Assembly (NCBI GenBank): GCA_951812315.1
Contig: CATOSA010000006.1
Location: 126,091-190,090, forward strand
Reading direction: 5' to 3'
DNA length: 64,000 nt
From: an uncultured Burkholderiales bacterium
Lineage (GTDB): Bacteria; Pseudomonadota; Gammaproteobacteria; Burkholderiales; Eutrophovitaceae
This document shows, one piece after another, positions 26,164 through 36,460 of the stretch. The translations under genes and the position numbers were made by a program. Under the pieces are notes generated by a model. It searched no databases. It saw only the letters and a list, made by a program, of their open reading frames with translations, and was not told the DNA's origin. Numbering within the stretch: position 1 is the stretch's first letter; the number at the start of each line of letters is the position of its first letter.

Positions 26164-26594
26164 GCCATATTGGAAAGTAACGGGCTACAAGGGCCATTGC
26201 GATCGCGCCAGATGCAGCGATCCATTACAACCTTGATGCCGTTGGCGCTCGCGCGTTGTGCCGCAGGTTCGTTGACGATGCCCTCCTGCATCCAGAGTCG
26301 GTTGAAACCTTTGTCCAGGCAAGCGTCCACAATTGCGTCGACAAAACGGGCCGGCCGGAACACATGCACCAGGTCCACCGATTCGGTGACATCCTCCAAT
26401 ATCGGGAACGCTTTCTCGCCGAGTATTTCCGATACGAGTGGCCGTACCGGCACGATCCGGTAGCCCGCCCCCTGCAGTGCGCGGGCAATCCGGTAACTGG
26501 GCCGCCGCGGCAGCGGCGACAAGCCGACTACTGCGATGGTTTTCACCTCGCGCAGCAAATTGCAGATTTCGCCAATATCAGGATTGGTAAACAT
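26160..26594 (-). CDS. CoA-binding domain protein (YccU-like)
   Basis: 144 residues, a single Rossmann CoA-binding domain: TIAVVGLSPLPRRPSYRIARALQGAGYRIVPVRP, then VDLVHVFRPARFVDAIVDACL, then LWMQEGIVNEPAA. Relatives in many bacteria are of unknown role. It lies 19 nt after the acyltransferase gene and overlaps the GNAT gene by 4 nt. Confidence 0.85.
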   Translation of the reverse strand: MFTNPDIGEICNLLREVKTIAVVGLSPLPRRPSYRIARALQGAGYRIVPVRPLVSEILGEKAFPILEDVTESVDLVHVFRPARFVDAIVDACLDKGFNRLWMQEGIVNEPAAQRASANGIKVVMDRCIWRDRNGPCSPLLSNMA

Positions 26595-26613
26595 CGCGTT
26601 GCAAGAAATCTAT

Positions 26614-27486
26614 TCAGTAAAACTTATCTTCGCCCGGAGGCCTGGTCTTGAATCGTTTGTGCACCCAGTAGTATTGCTCGGGTGTTTCAGTTACGCATTC
26701 TTCGATAGCCGCGTTCACGCGCCGCGTGTCGGCGCGGACATCCTGCGTGGGGTAATTCTCCCACGGATGCAAGATTCGGATCAGATAGCCTTGTCCGATC
26801 GGTTTTTGACGAATGATAATCGGCAAGACAGTTGCGCCGGTGAGTGCCGCGAGCCGTGGAACGGCGCTGATCGTTGCCGCCGTTACGCCGAAAAAGGGGA
26901 CAAATATGGCGTCGCGCGGTCCGAAATCCATGTCGGGGAGGAAAAACAGAGGTAAGCGGGCTTTCAGTCCCCGAACCACCGGTTTGATTCCGTCTTGTCG
27001 GGATGTAAGCCTTATCGGGCGAAAACGTGTCCGCCGCGACATCAGAAAGCGGTCGAAAACTTTGTCTTTCTGATGGCTGTACATGGATTGGGCATCTCCC
27101 TCCAGCGACATGCGAATGGCAAGGATTTCAACACCGACAAAATGTGGCGCCAGCAGGATGAGCGGTCCGTTGCGAATTGCCTGATCAAGGCGTTCTTTCC
27201 CTTCGATTTCGGCAAGCAAACGTATGCGATCAGCGCCAGACCACCAGGCGATCGTGGTCTCCGCGAGAGCACGCCCGAACGCGCGGAAATGGGCGCGACG
27301 CAAGCGGGCTCGTTCGCGCTGCGACAGACTCGGAAAGCACAATGCGAGGTTGATTCCCGTCACCGTACGCCGTTCCCGCGCGAACATCATCAGAACAATC
27401 CCGAGAACTTCTCCGATACGGGCGAGCAATGCCTGCGGCAAAAAATGCAGCATCCACATAATCGCAATGCCGACCCTCGTCAGCAC
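26614..27486 (-). CDS. LpxL/HtrB-family lipid A acyltransferase (second copy)
   Basis: 290 residues. One N-terminal membrane segment (about 5-35), then the catalytic H-x4-E motif LAPHFVGVEIL near residue 114, the LTSRQDGIKPVVRGL segment, FFLPDMDFGPRDAIFVPFFG, and a C-terminal PEQYYWVHKRFKTRP. It transfers a secondary acyl chain to lipid A at the inner membrane. It lies 34 nt after another gene of the same family. Which position each enzyme acylates cannot be read from sequence. Confidence 0.88.
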   Translation of the reverse strand: MLTRVGIAIMWMLHFLPQALLARIGEVLGIVLMMFARERRTVTGINLALCFPSLSQRERARLRRAHFRAFGRALAETTIAWWSGADRIRLLAEIEGKERLDQAIRNGPLILLAPHFVGVEILAIRMSLEGDAQSMYSHQKDKVFDRFLMSRRTRFRPIRLTSRQDGIKPVVRGLKARLPLFFLPDMDFGPRDAIFVPFFGVTAATISAVPRLAALTGATVLPIIIRQKPIGQGYLIRILHPWENYPTQDVRADTRRVNAAIEECVTETPEQYYWVHKRFKTRPPGEDKFY

Positions 27487-27520
27487 TTGAGCTCAGCCTC
27501 AATCGGCTCCGGCTGGTCCT

Positions 27521-28387
27521 TCATGCTGCCTGACCCCCTACGTCGCGGGCGCCGGCAGGCGCCTTGTAGCGGTTATAAGACCAGGCGTACTGTGCGGGGA
27601 AACGGCGGATGACGTTTTCCAGTGCACGGTTAAGATGTCGCACCGGTGACTCGCCGGGCTCGGCAGGGGGCATCGGTTCAAAGCCGATTTCATAACCTGC
27701 GCCGCGCGGCAAACGGATTGCATAAGTAATGACAACGGGCGCTCCGGTGCGTTGCGCAAGCCTGGCCGCGAGCGTCATCGTATAGGCGGGCCGGCCGAAA
27801 AAATCTGCCCACTCTCCATCACCTTGAGCCGGAACCTGATCGGGCAAAATGCCGATCGCTTCACCGTTTTTCAGCGCCTTGAGCAAGACCCTGACACCAT
27901 TAATATCTGCGGGTGCGAGCCGCATGTCTGGACGTGTTCTTCCCGCTTGCATGGCAGGTTCAAGGGCCGAGTATCGCGGCGAGCGATACAGTGCTGTGAG
28001 TGGAAATTTCAGCGACAAGTACTGCGAGATGATTTCGAAACAGCCAATATGTGGTGTCAGCAAGATCAACCCCCGGCCTTGACTGCGGGCCGTCTCCAGC
28101 GCGTCCCAACCGTTGACGTCGCGAACCCACTGGGCGACTTCGGCTTGCGGCTTGAACCACACTCCGGCGAGCTCGGCGGCTGCCTTGCCGACCTCCAACA
28201 CGTTAATTTTCAGTAGTTTCTTAAATTCGCCCTGTTCTTGCCATACGCCGGAGCGGTACAAATTTTCGCGCAGCCGATTCGCGTATGATGACGAGGCGTG
28301 GTAAGCGAGCCAGCCCAAAATCGCGCCCGCCGAATGCAGCCAGGCAAGCGACAGCTTTGCGAAAACACGCAGAAGCGCAGTCAGCAT
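27521..28387 (-). CDS. LpxL/HtrB-family lipid A acyltransferase (first copy)
   Basis: 288 residues from the ATG at 28387 (start chosen because the membrane segment [26 protein letters not shown] then falls at the N-terminus; an upstream in-frame TTG is unlikely). The catalytic H-x4-E is in [10 protein letters not shown], with [24 protein letters not shown] and [11 protein letters not shown]. It is divergent from metK, with 75 nt between the two starts that must hold both promoters. It heads the long minus-strand block ending in hslU. Confidence 0.88.
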   Translation of the reverse strand: MLTALLRVFAKLSLAWLHSAGAILGWLAYHASSSYANRLRENLYRSGVWQEQGEFKKLLKINVLEVGKAAAELAGVWFKPQAEVAQWVRDVNGWDALETARSQGRGLILLTPHIGCFEIISQYLSLKFPLTALYRSPRYSALEPAMQAGRTRPDMRLAPADINGVRVLLKALKNGEAIGILPDQVPAQGDGEWADFFGRPAYTMTLAARLAQRTGAPVVITYAIRLPRGAGYEIGFEPMPPAEPGESPVRHLNRALENVIRRFPAQYAWSYNRYKAPAGARDVGGQAA

Positions 28388-28462
28388 GCCATTCGCGTTT
28401 TGGCTTTGGGACCGTCGGCTGGTATCCTGCGCGACTTTATCGAACAAATATTGGGCAAGCTG

Positions 28463-29644
28463 ATGAGCGATTATCTATTTACTTCCGAATCGGTGTCCGA
28501 GGGCCATCCGGACAAGGTGGCGGACCAGATTTCGGACGCCGTACTCGACGCAATCTTAACGCATGACCGATCCGCCCGCGTAGCCGCGGAAACCATGGTT
28601 AACACCGGTCTGGTGGTAATGGCAGGAGAAATTACCACCAACGCAATTGTCGATTTTCAACAAGTCGCGCGCGACACCATCAAACGAATCGGCTATGACA
28701 ATACCGACTACGGAATTGATTACAGAGGCTGTTCAGTCCTGGTCGCGTATGACAAACAAAGCCCCGACATCAAACAAGGGGTTGATGCTGCCCACGATGA
28801 CCCGCTCAATCAGGGTGCCGGTGACCAGGGCCTGATGTTCGGATATGCATGCGACGAGACCTCCGCTTACATGCCGATGGCCATTCATTTGGCTCACCGT
28901 ATGGTCGAACGCCAGTCAGAAGTGCGTCGCGATGGCCGGCTGCCATGGCTGCGCCCCGATGCCAAATCCCAGGTGACGTTGCGTTACGTCAATGGCAAGC
29001 CCGATTCGATCGACACCGTTGTTCTGTCGACTCAGCACGCGCCCGAAATGGAACTTGAGCAGATTCGAGAGGCGGTTATTGAAGAGGTGATCAAGCCGGT
29101 CGTTCCTCGGGAGTTGATCAAGGGAAACATAAATTATCTGGTTAACCCTACCGGCCGATTCGTGGTTGGTGGCCCACAGGGCGATTGCGGTCTTACTGGT
29201 CGCAAGATCATTGTCGATACCTACGGTGGTTCCGCGCACCATGGCGGTGGTGCATTCTCAGGGAAAGACCCGTCCAAGGTTGACCGTTCGGCCGCCTATG
29301 CCGCGCGTTATGTGGCCAAGAATGTCGTTGCCGCTGGCCTGGCGAGCAAATGTGAAGTGCAGGTTTCGTATGCAATAGGTGTGGCCCAACCGACCAGCGT
29401 CTCGGTGACAACTTTTGGAACCGGAAAAATTGCGGACGAGGAAATTGCCAAGCTGATCGAACAACATTTCGATCTGCGCCCACGCGGAATTGTCCAGATG
29501 CTCGATCTGCTCCGGCCGATCTACGAGAAAACCGCCGCCTACGGCCACTTCGGCCGCGACGAACCGGAATTTAGTTGGGAAAATCTGGACAAGGTTGAGG
29601 CACTCAAAGCCGACGCCGGCATCAAGGCGACGGCCGCGGTCTGA
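28463..29644 (+). CDS. metK: S-adenosylmethionine synthetase
   Basis: 393 residues. [29 protein letters not shown] is the family N-terminus and sets the start at 28463. Other signatures are [33 protein letters not shown] and [20 protein letters not shown]. It makes SAM from methionine and ATP. The last 16 codons ([16 protein letters not shown] and stop) are the first copy of a tandem array that continues to 30150. The next gene on this strand is ahcY, so the methyl-cycle genes are clustered. Confidence 0.97.
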   Translation: MSDYLFTSESVSEGHPDKVADQISDAVLDAILTHDRSARVAAETMVNTGLVVMAGEITTNAIVDFQQVARDTIKRIGYDNTDYGIDYRGCSVLVAYDKQSPDIKQGVDAAHDDPLNQGAGDQGLMFGYACDETSAYMPMAIHLAHRMVERQSEVRRDGRLPWLRPDAKSQVTLRYVNGKPDSIDTVVLSTQHAPEMELEQIREAVIEEVIKPVVPRELIKGNINYLVNPTGRFVVGGPQGDCGLTGRKIIVDTYGGSAHHGGGAFSGKDPSKVDRSAAYAARYVAKNVVAAGLASKCEVQVSYAIGVAQPTSVSVTTFGTGKIADEEIAKLIEQHFDLRPRGIVQMLDLLRPIYEKTAAYGHFGRDEPEFSWENLDKVEALKADAGIKATAAV

Positions 29645-30150
29645 AGGGACGCGCTTGTCCAGATTTCAGCGCAGACTCACATTCGCGCAGCGAATGTGAT
29701 GTCGGAGCTAAAACCCCACGTTGAGGCACTCAAAGCCGACGCCGGTATCAAGGCGACGGCCGCGGTCTGAAGGGACGCGCTTGTCCAGATTTCAGCGCAG
29801 ACTCACATTCGCGCAGCGAATGTGATGTCGGAGCTAAAACCCCACGTTGAGGCACTCAAAGCCGACGCCGGCATCAAGGCGACGGCCGCGGTCTGAAGGG
29901 ACGCGCTTGTCCAGATTTCAGCGCAGACTCACATTCGCGCAGCGAATGTGATGTCGGAGCTAAAACTCCCGCACTGAGGCACTCAAAGCCGACGCCGGCA
30001 TCAAGGCGACGGCCGCGGTCTGAAGGGACGCGCTTGTCCAGATTTCAGCGCAGACTCACATTCGCGCAGCGAATGTGATGTCGGAGCTAAAACTCCCGCA
30101 CTGAGGCACTCAAAGCCGACGCCGGTATCAAGGCGACGGCCGCGGTCTGA
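29594..30150 (+). repeat. 126/127-bp tandem array repeating the metK 3' end
   Basis: Four full units plus a partial fifth. Each unit starts with the last 15-16 codons of metK including its stop, followed by about 75 bp of downstream sequence. Stops recur at 29642, 29768, 29894, 30021 and 30148, a spacing of 126, 126, 127 and 127. Every full unit has a 10-bp perfect hairpin with a 3-nt loop (TCACATTCGC, GCA, GCGAATGTGA) at 29677-29699, 29803-29825, 29929-29951 and 30056-30078. Copies differ by a few bases (GGC/GGT in the Gly codon; CCCCACGTTG versus CTCCCGCACTG at the junction). No T-run follows the hairpins. Confidence 0.95.
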
Positions 30151-30272
30151 CAGGGCGCACTGGTGTCGGATTGGGCCACACTCACGCTGCCTGTGCACTA
30201 AAACCGCTTTATATTGAAGCGTTTATTAGGGATGGGGAGTCCGTGCGGTAGGCGGCTTGGATGGGACAGGGC

Positions 30273-30301
30273 TTCCCGCCGCCTCGTGTCTGGAATATAA
30301 T
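30273..30301 (+). promoter_or_regulatory. Candidate promoter for the riboswitch-ahcY transcript
   Basis: A perfect TATAAT at 30296-30301 and a weak -35 TTCCCG at 30273-30278, spaced by 17 nt. It sits 10 nt before the riboswitch, so transcription would start at its 5' edge. The 120 nt between the tandem array and this box show no other feature. Confidence 0.55.
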
Positions 30302-30310
30302 GATAGGCTT

Positions 30311-30376
30311 GCTGAGGAGCGCTGCGACCTTTTCCTTGTAGAAGGCCAGGCTCAGCAACCGAACAACGGCGCTCAC
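30311..30376 (+). ncRNA. S-adenosylhomocysteine (SAH) riboswitch
   Basis: The conserved SAH aptamer elements appear in order: GAGGAGCGCTGCGACC, a variable stem, then AGGCTCAGCAACCGAACAAC-GGCGCTC. P1 pairs GAGCGC at 30317-30322 with GCGCTC at 30369-30374. It lies upstream of ahcY, the gene this class controls in Betaproteobacteria. Known members turn expression on when SAH accumulates. The 3' strand of P1 is also the 5' arm of a terminator, so ligand binding should prevent termination. Confidence 0.95.
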
Positions 30377-30413
30377 AAACCGATAACTGGTTTGGAGCGC
30401 CGTTTCCTATTTT
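30365..30413 (+). terminator. Riboswitch-controlled intrinsic terminator before ahcY
   Basis: AACGGCGCTC at 30365-30374 pairs perfectly with GAGCGCCGTT at 30395-30404, and an inner stem AAACC/GGTTT (30377-30381 with 30389-30393) extends it. A T-rich tail (TTTCCTATTTT) follows. Its 5' arm overlaps the 3' strand of aptamer P1, so aptamer and terminator cannot form together. Confidence 0.85.
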
Positions 30414-30454
30414 GGTCTCGCGCTTCCGAACGTCAACGTTACAGGAGAGTGACC

Positions 30455-31876
<1,422 letters not shown>

Positions 31877-32011
31877 GTTTGTCGAACAGTATTCCGAGGT
31901 TGTGCAGTCGGAAGTGGCACGGGCATCATTGCGCCGCCATCAATATTGCGCCGCTATTAATGCGTTGATGCGGTTGATGCCCGCTGCTAGCGATGATCAC
32001 CTTGTGAAGTA

Positions 32012-32851
32012 ATGAGCACTGCGAACAAAACTGGCCTGAGCTTCGAGTTCTTTCCGCCGCAAACGGCCGAAGGCGTGGAGAAGTTGCGCGCGGTCAGGGG
32101 AAAACTGGCGCAACTTTCTCCCGAGTTCTTCTCGGTTACTTTTGGTGCCGGCGGATCGACGCGCGATCGAACTCGCGAAATCGTGCTTCAGATCAATGAA
32201 GAGGGGCTCGAAGTTGCGCCGCACATTTCCTGCATTGCGTCGACGCATGACAATGTCAGATCAATGCTCAACGACTATCGGGATCACGGTATTCATCGGC
32301 TGGTCGCATTGCGCGGCGACTTGCCATCGGGGATGGCTCAGGCAGGTGCGTTTCGTTACGCGTCCGAACTCGTGGCATTCGTACGCCAGGAGTTTGCAGA
32401 TGCGTTTCACATCGAGGTGGCCGCCTATCCCGAATACCATCCGCAGTCGCGCTCGGCGCAGGATGATCTGAAGAATTTCAAGCGCAAAGTGGAGGCGGGT
32501 GCTGATTCAGCGATTACCCAGTATTTTTTCAATCCCGACGCGTACTACCATTTCCGCGAAGAATGCGAAGCGATGGGCGTTGATATCCCGATCGTGCCTG
32601 GAATCATGCCGATAGGACGCTTTCACCAGCTCGCGCGGTTCTCGGACGCCTGCGGCGCTGAGATACCACGATGGATCCGTCGCAAGCTGGAAGGTTATGG
32701 CGATGACACGGAGTCGATAAAGGCGTTCGGCCTGGACGTTGTGACGCGGCTATGCGAACGACTTTTACGCCACGGTGCGCCCGGCCTGCATTTCTACACG
32801 ATGAATCAGGCCGAAACTGTCAGCACGATCTGCAAGCGTTTGCAACTCTAA
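32012..32851 (+). CDS. metF: 5,10-methylenetetrahydrofolate reductase
   Basis: 279 residues, TIM barrel. FEFFPPQT near the start has the catalytic Glu; FSVTFGAGGSTRDRT, LVALRGDLPSG, AAYPEYHPQS and ADSAITQYFFNPDAYYHF are all present. It makes 5-methyl-THF, the methyl donor for regenerating methionine from the homocysteine released by AhcY. It is on the same strand as ahcY and probably in the same transcript. It ends 12 nt before a convergent gene. Confidence 0.96.
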   Translation: MSTANKTGLSFEFFPPQTAEGVEKLRAVRGKLAQLSPEFFSVTFGAGGSTRDRTREIVLQINEEGLEVAPHISCIASTHDNVRSMLNDYRDHGIHRLVALRGDLPSGMAQAGAFRYASELVAFVRQEFADAFHIEVAAYPEYHPQSRSAQDDLKNFKRKVEAGADSAITQYFFNPDAYYHFREECEAMGVDIPIVPGIMPIGRFHQLARFSDACGAEIPRWIRRKLEGYGDDTESIKAFGLDVVTRLCERLLRHGAPGLHFYTMNQAETVSTICKRLQL

Positions 32852-32863
32852 CGGCCCGACTAG

Positions 32864-34096
32864 TCAGGCTACTGCACGTACGTTTCTGGGCCGCGAAGGG
32901 TGTGCGGCGTATGCGTGATATGCGGCGGCTTCAGCCATGCCGATCTCGATCTTTGCGCCCATATCATCGAACAAGCTTTCCAGTGCGCACAGGCACAGCA
33001 TCACGTTTTCCATCTTGCAGCTATAGCCCATGATGCCGAAACGCCAGATTTTTCCGGTCAGCGTACCCAGGCCGGCACCGATCTCAATATTGAACTCCTC
33101 GAGCAAGCGACGTCGAACCTCTTTTTCGTCCAGCTCGGGCATGACCCGTACCGCGTTCATTTGCGGCAGCCGATATTGTTCTTCGACGAGGAACTTCAGT
33201 CCCAGTGCTTCCAGCCCGGCCTTTAGCGCTTTGTGATTGCGCTCATGACGGGCCCATGACGCCGGCAACCCTTCCTCACGCAACATCACCAATGCTTCAT
33301 GTAGTGAATACAGCGCGTTAGTCGGTGCGGTGTGGTGATAGGTGCGCGTCGTATCGCCCCAGTATCCGAGCAACAGATTCAGATCCATGAACCAGCTCTG
33401 GACAGGTGATTTGCGGCTTTTTACCAGTTCCACGACCCGGTCGCTGAACGTAACCGGCGACAATCCAGGCGTGCATGACAGGCACTTCTGACTTCCGGAG
33501 TAAACCGCATCCAGCCCCCATTCGTCGACCCGCACGGGAATACCCGCCAGAGAAGTGACTGTGTCGACTATCGTCAATGCGCCGTACTTGTGTGCGATCT
33601 CGGCAAGCGTTTTAGCATCGGACGCGACACCGGTAGATGTTTCGGCATGCACGAAAGCGAGTATTTTTGCGTCGCGATTTTTGCGAAACGCGTCGTCGAC
33701 TTTGTCCGGGTCGACCGGCATACCCATACTGTCTTCCACGACAATCGGGATGCCTCCGCAGCGCTCGACATTCTCGATCATGCGCCCGCCAAACACGCCG
33801 TTTCGACAGACGATGACTTTGTCGCCTGGGCTAACCATGTTTACAAAGCATATTTCCATACCGACCGAGCCGGGACCGGACACCGGAAAAGTCAGCGCAT
33901 TCTCGGTCTGGAACGCATAGCGCAGCAACGCCTTGAGTTCATCCATCATGTTGACGAACACAGGATCGAGGTAACCGATCGTCGGACGGCCCATTGCGGA
34001 AAACACGCGTGGATGAATTTCCGAAGGCCCCGGTCCCATAAGGGTCCGCTGCGGGGGGTAGAAGGAGCCTATATCGGCGCCAAGCGTGGAATTCAT
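32864..34096 (-). CDS. Class V aminotransferase (serine/alanine-glyoxylate type)
   Basis: 410 residues from the ATG at 34096 (AGGAA upstream). PLP lysine Lys204 is in YSGSQKCLSCTPG, Asp178 in TIVDTVTSLAG binds the pyridine nitrogen, and GPGPSEIHPRV marks the N-terminus. WRFGIMGYSC near the end is typical of alanine-glyoxylate and serine-glyoxylate aminotransferases. A role in glyoxylate or purine-linked nitrogen use is likely, but the amino donor cannot be settled. It stands alone; 166 nt separate it from the yeeE genes upstream. Confidence 0.85.
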   Translation of the reverse strand: MNSTLGADIGSFYPPQRTLMGPGPSEIHPRVFSAMGRPTIGYLDPVFVNMMDELKALLRYAFQTENALTFPVSGPGSVGMEICFVNMVSPGDKVIVCRNGVFGGRMIENVERCGGIPIVVEDSMGMPVDPDKVDDAFRKNRDAKILAFVHAETSTGVASDAKTLAEIAHKYGALTIVDTVTSLAGIPVRVDEWGLDAVYSGSQKCLSCTPGLSPVTFSDRVVELVKSRKSPVQSWFMDLNLLLGYWGDTTRTYHHTAPTNALYSLHEALVMLREEGLPASWARHERNHKALKAGLEALGLKFLVEEQYRLPQMNAVRVMPELDEKEVRRRLLEEFNIEIGAGLGTLTGKIWRFGIMGYSCKMENVMLCLCALESLFDDMGAKIEIGMAEAAAYHAYAAHPSRPRNVRAVA

Positions 34097-34262
34097 ATCA
34101 TTGTTTCCTAAAGAAAAAGTGTTTGTCTGATCAGGCGCGACGCGCACAGGACCGCGCAGTGTACAGGCATGCCGTGAAGCGGGAAAGTGCCAAGTATTGC
34201 TGCGCAAGAACGGTATTGGCAGGCACCATTTTTTTGGTCAGCGGCTGCAGAAGCCGGAAATA

Positions 34263-34673
34263 TCAGCGGCGAAGTGCGCGCGTCACAAGCATACCGGCAA
34301 GCATTGCAACGACGAATGCCCACACACGCGGTTCCCCAAAACCGCTCGATACAATCGCGGGGCCGGGGCAGAAGCCGGCGAGACCCCAGCCAACACCAAA
34401 GATCAGCGAACCGATAATCAGCGGCTTGTCGAGGCGGGTTTTTCCCGGAATGAGGAACTTCTTTTCGAATATCGGGACGTGGCGACGCAAAGCCAGGCGG
34501 TACGCGATAGAAAAGACAGCCACAGCACCAGCCATCACGAACGCAAGACTGGGGTCCCACTGGCCGCTGAAATCCAGAAATCCAATCACTTTGGCCGGAT
34601 TGGTCATTTGCCCGACGATGAGCCCGACGCCAAAGATCAATCCGCACAGCAACGAAATCAGGGCGCGGCTCAT
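34263..34673 (-). CDS. YeeE/YedE-type transporter, second half protein
   Basis: 136 residues from the ATG at 34673, which overlaps the stop of the preceding half (ATGA). About four membrane segments. GLIFGVGLIVGQMTNPAKVIGFLDFSG and GVGWGLAGFCPGPAIVSSG are the family's conserved loops, with the key Cys in FCPGPA. In single-chain TsuA these loops line a thiosulfate path. Together with the next gene it makes a two-protein version (PmpA/PmpB-like). Confidence 0.88.
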   Translation of the reverse strand: MSRALISLLCGLIFGVGLIVGQMTNPAKVIGFLDFSGQWDPSLAFVMAGAVAVFSIAYRLALRRHVPIFEKKFLIPGKTRLDKPLIIGSLIFGVGWGLAGFCPGPAIVSSGFGEPRVWAFVVAMLAGMLVTRALRR

Positions 34674-35095
34674 AGCAGATGTCTCATGACGAAGACGATG
34701 ACAAAGCCTGACGCCATGAATGCGCCAGTGGCTACCAGCGAGCGCACGGAAAGACGAGACACGCCGCATACGCCGTGTCCACTAGTGCAACCGCCCCCGA
34801 GGTTCGTGCCAATACCGACCAGTAGCCCTGCTGCAACAGCCTGCAGGTAGCCTGATTCCATTTCAAAATGTACTGCATCAGGGAACATCGTTGCGGCGAC
34901 GATACCAGCAGCCAGCAGGCCGCCAATAAAAGCCAATCGCCACATCAGGTCAGACCCTTTCGCGCCGACTGCATTGCCGAGAACGCTGGATACACCGGCA
35001 ATCCTTCCTAGCAGCCACCACATTCCGGCCGCGGCCAGTCCGATCAGCGCACCTCCGACAAGTGCGCTGAAAGGCGTGAAGTTGACTATGGTCAT
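34670..35095 (-). CDS. YeeE/YedE-type transporter, first half protein
   Basis: 141 residues from the ATG at 35095, with AGGAG 5 nt upstream. Membrane segments at about 8-30, 48-68, 78-100 and 118-138. GTNLGGGCTSGHGVCG carries the two cysteines typical of sulfur-compound transporters of this family. It starts 31 nt after the ttcA stop on the same strand, so it is likely cotranscribed with that tRNA thiolation gene, and it overlaps the second half by 4 nt. Confidence 0.88.
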   Translation of the reverse strand: MTIVNFTPFSALVGGALIGLAAAGMWWLLGRIAGVSSVLGNAVGAKGSDLMWRLAFIGGLLAAGIVAATMFPDAVHFEMESGYLQAVAAGLLVGIGTNLGGGCTSGHGVCGVSRLSVRSLVATGAFMASGFVIVFVMRHLL

Positions 35096-35126
35096 AAAGG
35101 CTCCTGTCTTGTGGACGCTGCGAAGG

Positions 35127-36032
35127 TCACACGCGCCCGCTGTTTCGCTCAACACGAAGCGGAATCAGATTTTCAGAAATATCCTCGGAATCGAATGCGA
35201 TGTCGCCGCCGGCGAAGGCGCCGTCCCGGGTCGCAAGTCCGCGAAAATCGAATAGCTCTTCATCAAGAAGGTGTGACGGCGATACGCGCGTCAACGCAGC
35301 GAACATCGTATGCAATCTTCCTGGAAAGCGTTTGTCCCAATCGCGCATCATTTCCTTGATCACTTGCCGTTGAAGATGTTGTTGTGAGCCACACAAGTTG
35401 CAGGGAATGATCGGGAAATTCTTTTGTTGCGCATACTTTTCCAGGTCCCGTTCGTTGCAGTAGGCCAGCGGGCGGATCACCATGTGCTGGCCGTCATCCG
35501 ATACCAGTTTTGCTGGCATCGCCTTTAGTCGGCCGCCATGAAACAGATTCAGAAAGAACGTTTCAAGAATATCGTCACGATGGTGTCCAAGCGCAATCCT
35601 GGTTGCGCCAATTTGCGCAGCGACTCGATAAAGCACGCCGCGCCTGAGCCGCGAGCACAGACCGCACATGGTCTTGCCCTCCGGAATGACGCGTTTCACC
35701 ACACTGTAGGTGTCCTGCTCGATGATGCGATATGCAATGCCGCGCGCAGCAAGATACTCGGGCAGTACGTGCTCCGGAAAACCGGGGTGCTTCTGATCGA
35801 GATTGACGGCAACAATCTCGAAATTTATCGGGGCATGGTCGCGTAATGAAAGCAGAATGTCGAGCAGCGCATAGCTGTCTTTGCCACCGGACACGCATAC
35901 CATCACCTTGTCTCCCTCGCCGATCATCTCGAAATCGGCAATTGCCTCGCCTACCTGGCGACGCAGGCGCTTGGCCAGCTTGTTACCTTCGTAGACCTGT
36001 TTTTGCACACTGCTTTCTCGCACATCAATCAT
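35127..36032 (-). CDS. ttcA: tRNA 2-thiocytidine(32) synthetase TtcA
   Basis: 301 residues. PP-loop [11 protein letters not shown], and the paired cysteine motifs [10 protein letters not shown] and CNLCGSQ that hold the iron-sulfur cluster. [22 protein letters not shown] and [19 protein letters not shown] are diagnostic. It thiolates C32 of certain tRNAs using ATP. The start overlaps the folB stop by 4 nt. The sulfur-transporter pair follows at 31 nt. Confidence 0.95.
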   Translation of the reverse strand: MIDVRESSVQKQVYEGNKLAKRLRRQVGEAIADFEMIGEGDKVMVCVSGGKDSYALLDILLSLRDHAPINFEIVAVNLDQKHPGFPEHVLPEYLAARGIAYRIIEQDTYSVVKRVIPEGKTMCGLCSRLRRGVLYRVAAQIGATRIALGHHRDDILETFFLNLFHGGRLKAMPAKLVSDDGQHMVIRPLAYCNERDLEKYAQQKNFPIIPCNLCGSQQHLQRQVIKEMMRDWDKRFPGRLHTMFAALTRVSPSHLLDEELFDFRGLATRDGAFAGGDIAFDSEDISENLIPLRVERNSGRV

Positions 36033-36460
36033 GAAACAGGATTTTCCTTTACTCGAAAGACCTCGAAACCGACGGAGTCGCAGTCAGGATAAACATCGGG
36101 TTTCTCGCTCGACACGCGCGCCGCGATTACGCCGGTTTTTTGCAGACAGATGTCGAGGATGCGTTCGCAGAAGGTTTCCTGTAAATGGAAGTGACCGCTG
36201 TCAGCGACGCTCATGACGGCGCTACGCACAAAATCGTAATCGACGGTTTCTTGTATGGAATCGTTTTCGATTTTTCCGTCAGGATCGATGTGCAAATCGA
36301 CGTTGACGATCACGCGTTGTCTGGCTTGTTTCTCGAAGTCGTGTACGCCCATGGAAATCAGGACGCGAAGATTCTTGAGAAAAATTCTTCTGGCGGTGGA
36401 CAAGCGCAGCGCATCGAGGGCCATATCAGTGCCGGCTTGGCGGGCTGCCGACGCATCCAT
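36029..36460 (-). CDS. folB: Dihydroneopterin aldolase
   Basis: 143 residues from the ATG at 36460, chosen because it overlaps the SDR stop (TGATG); a GTG or ATG further upstream would lie inside that gene. [34 protein letters not shown] is the family core, with Glu in HDFEK and ETVDYDFV as the pterin site. It acts in folate synthesis. The gene continues the chain SDR-folB-ttcA, all overlapping. Confidence 0.9.
   Translation of the reverse strand: MDASAARQAGTDMALDALRLSTARRIFLKNLRVLISMGVHDFEKQARQRVIVNVDLHIDPDGKIENDSIQETVDYDFVRSAVMSVADSGHFHLQETFCERILDICLQKTGVIAARVSSEKPDVYPDCDSVGFEVFRVKENPVS

Noticed and set aside
29677-30078. The four hairpins as intrinsic terminators
   Set aside because: The stems are perfect but no T-run follows any of them, so Rho-independent termination is unlikely.
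29594-30150. CRISPR-like periodic repeat
   Set aside because: The units are 126-127 bp and directly joined, with no unique spacers and no cas genes nearby; the repeat is metK 3' sequence.
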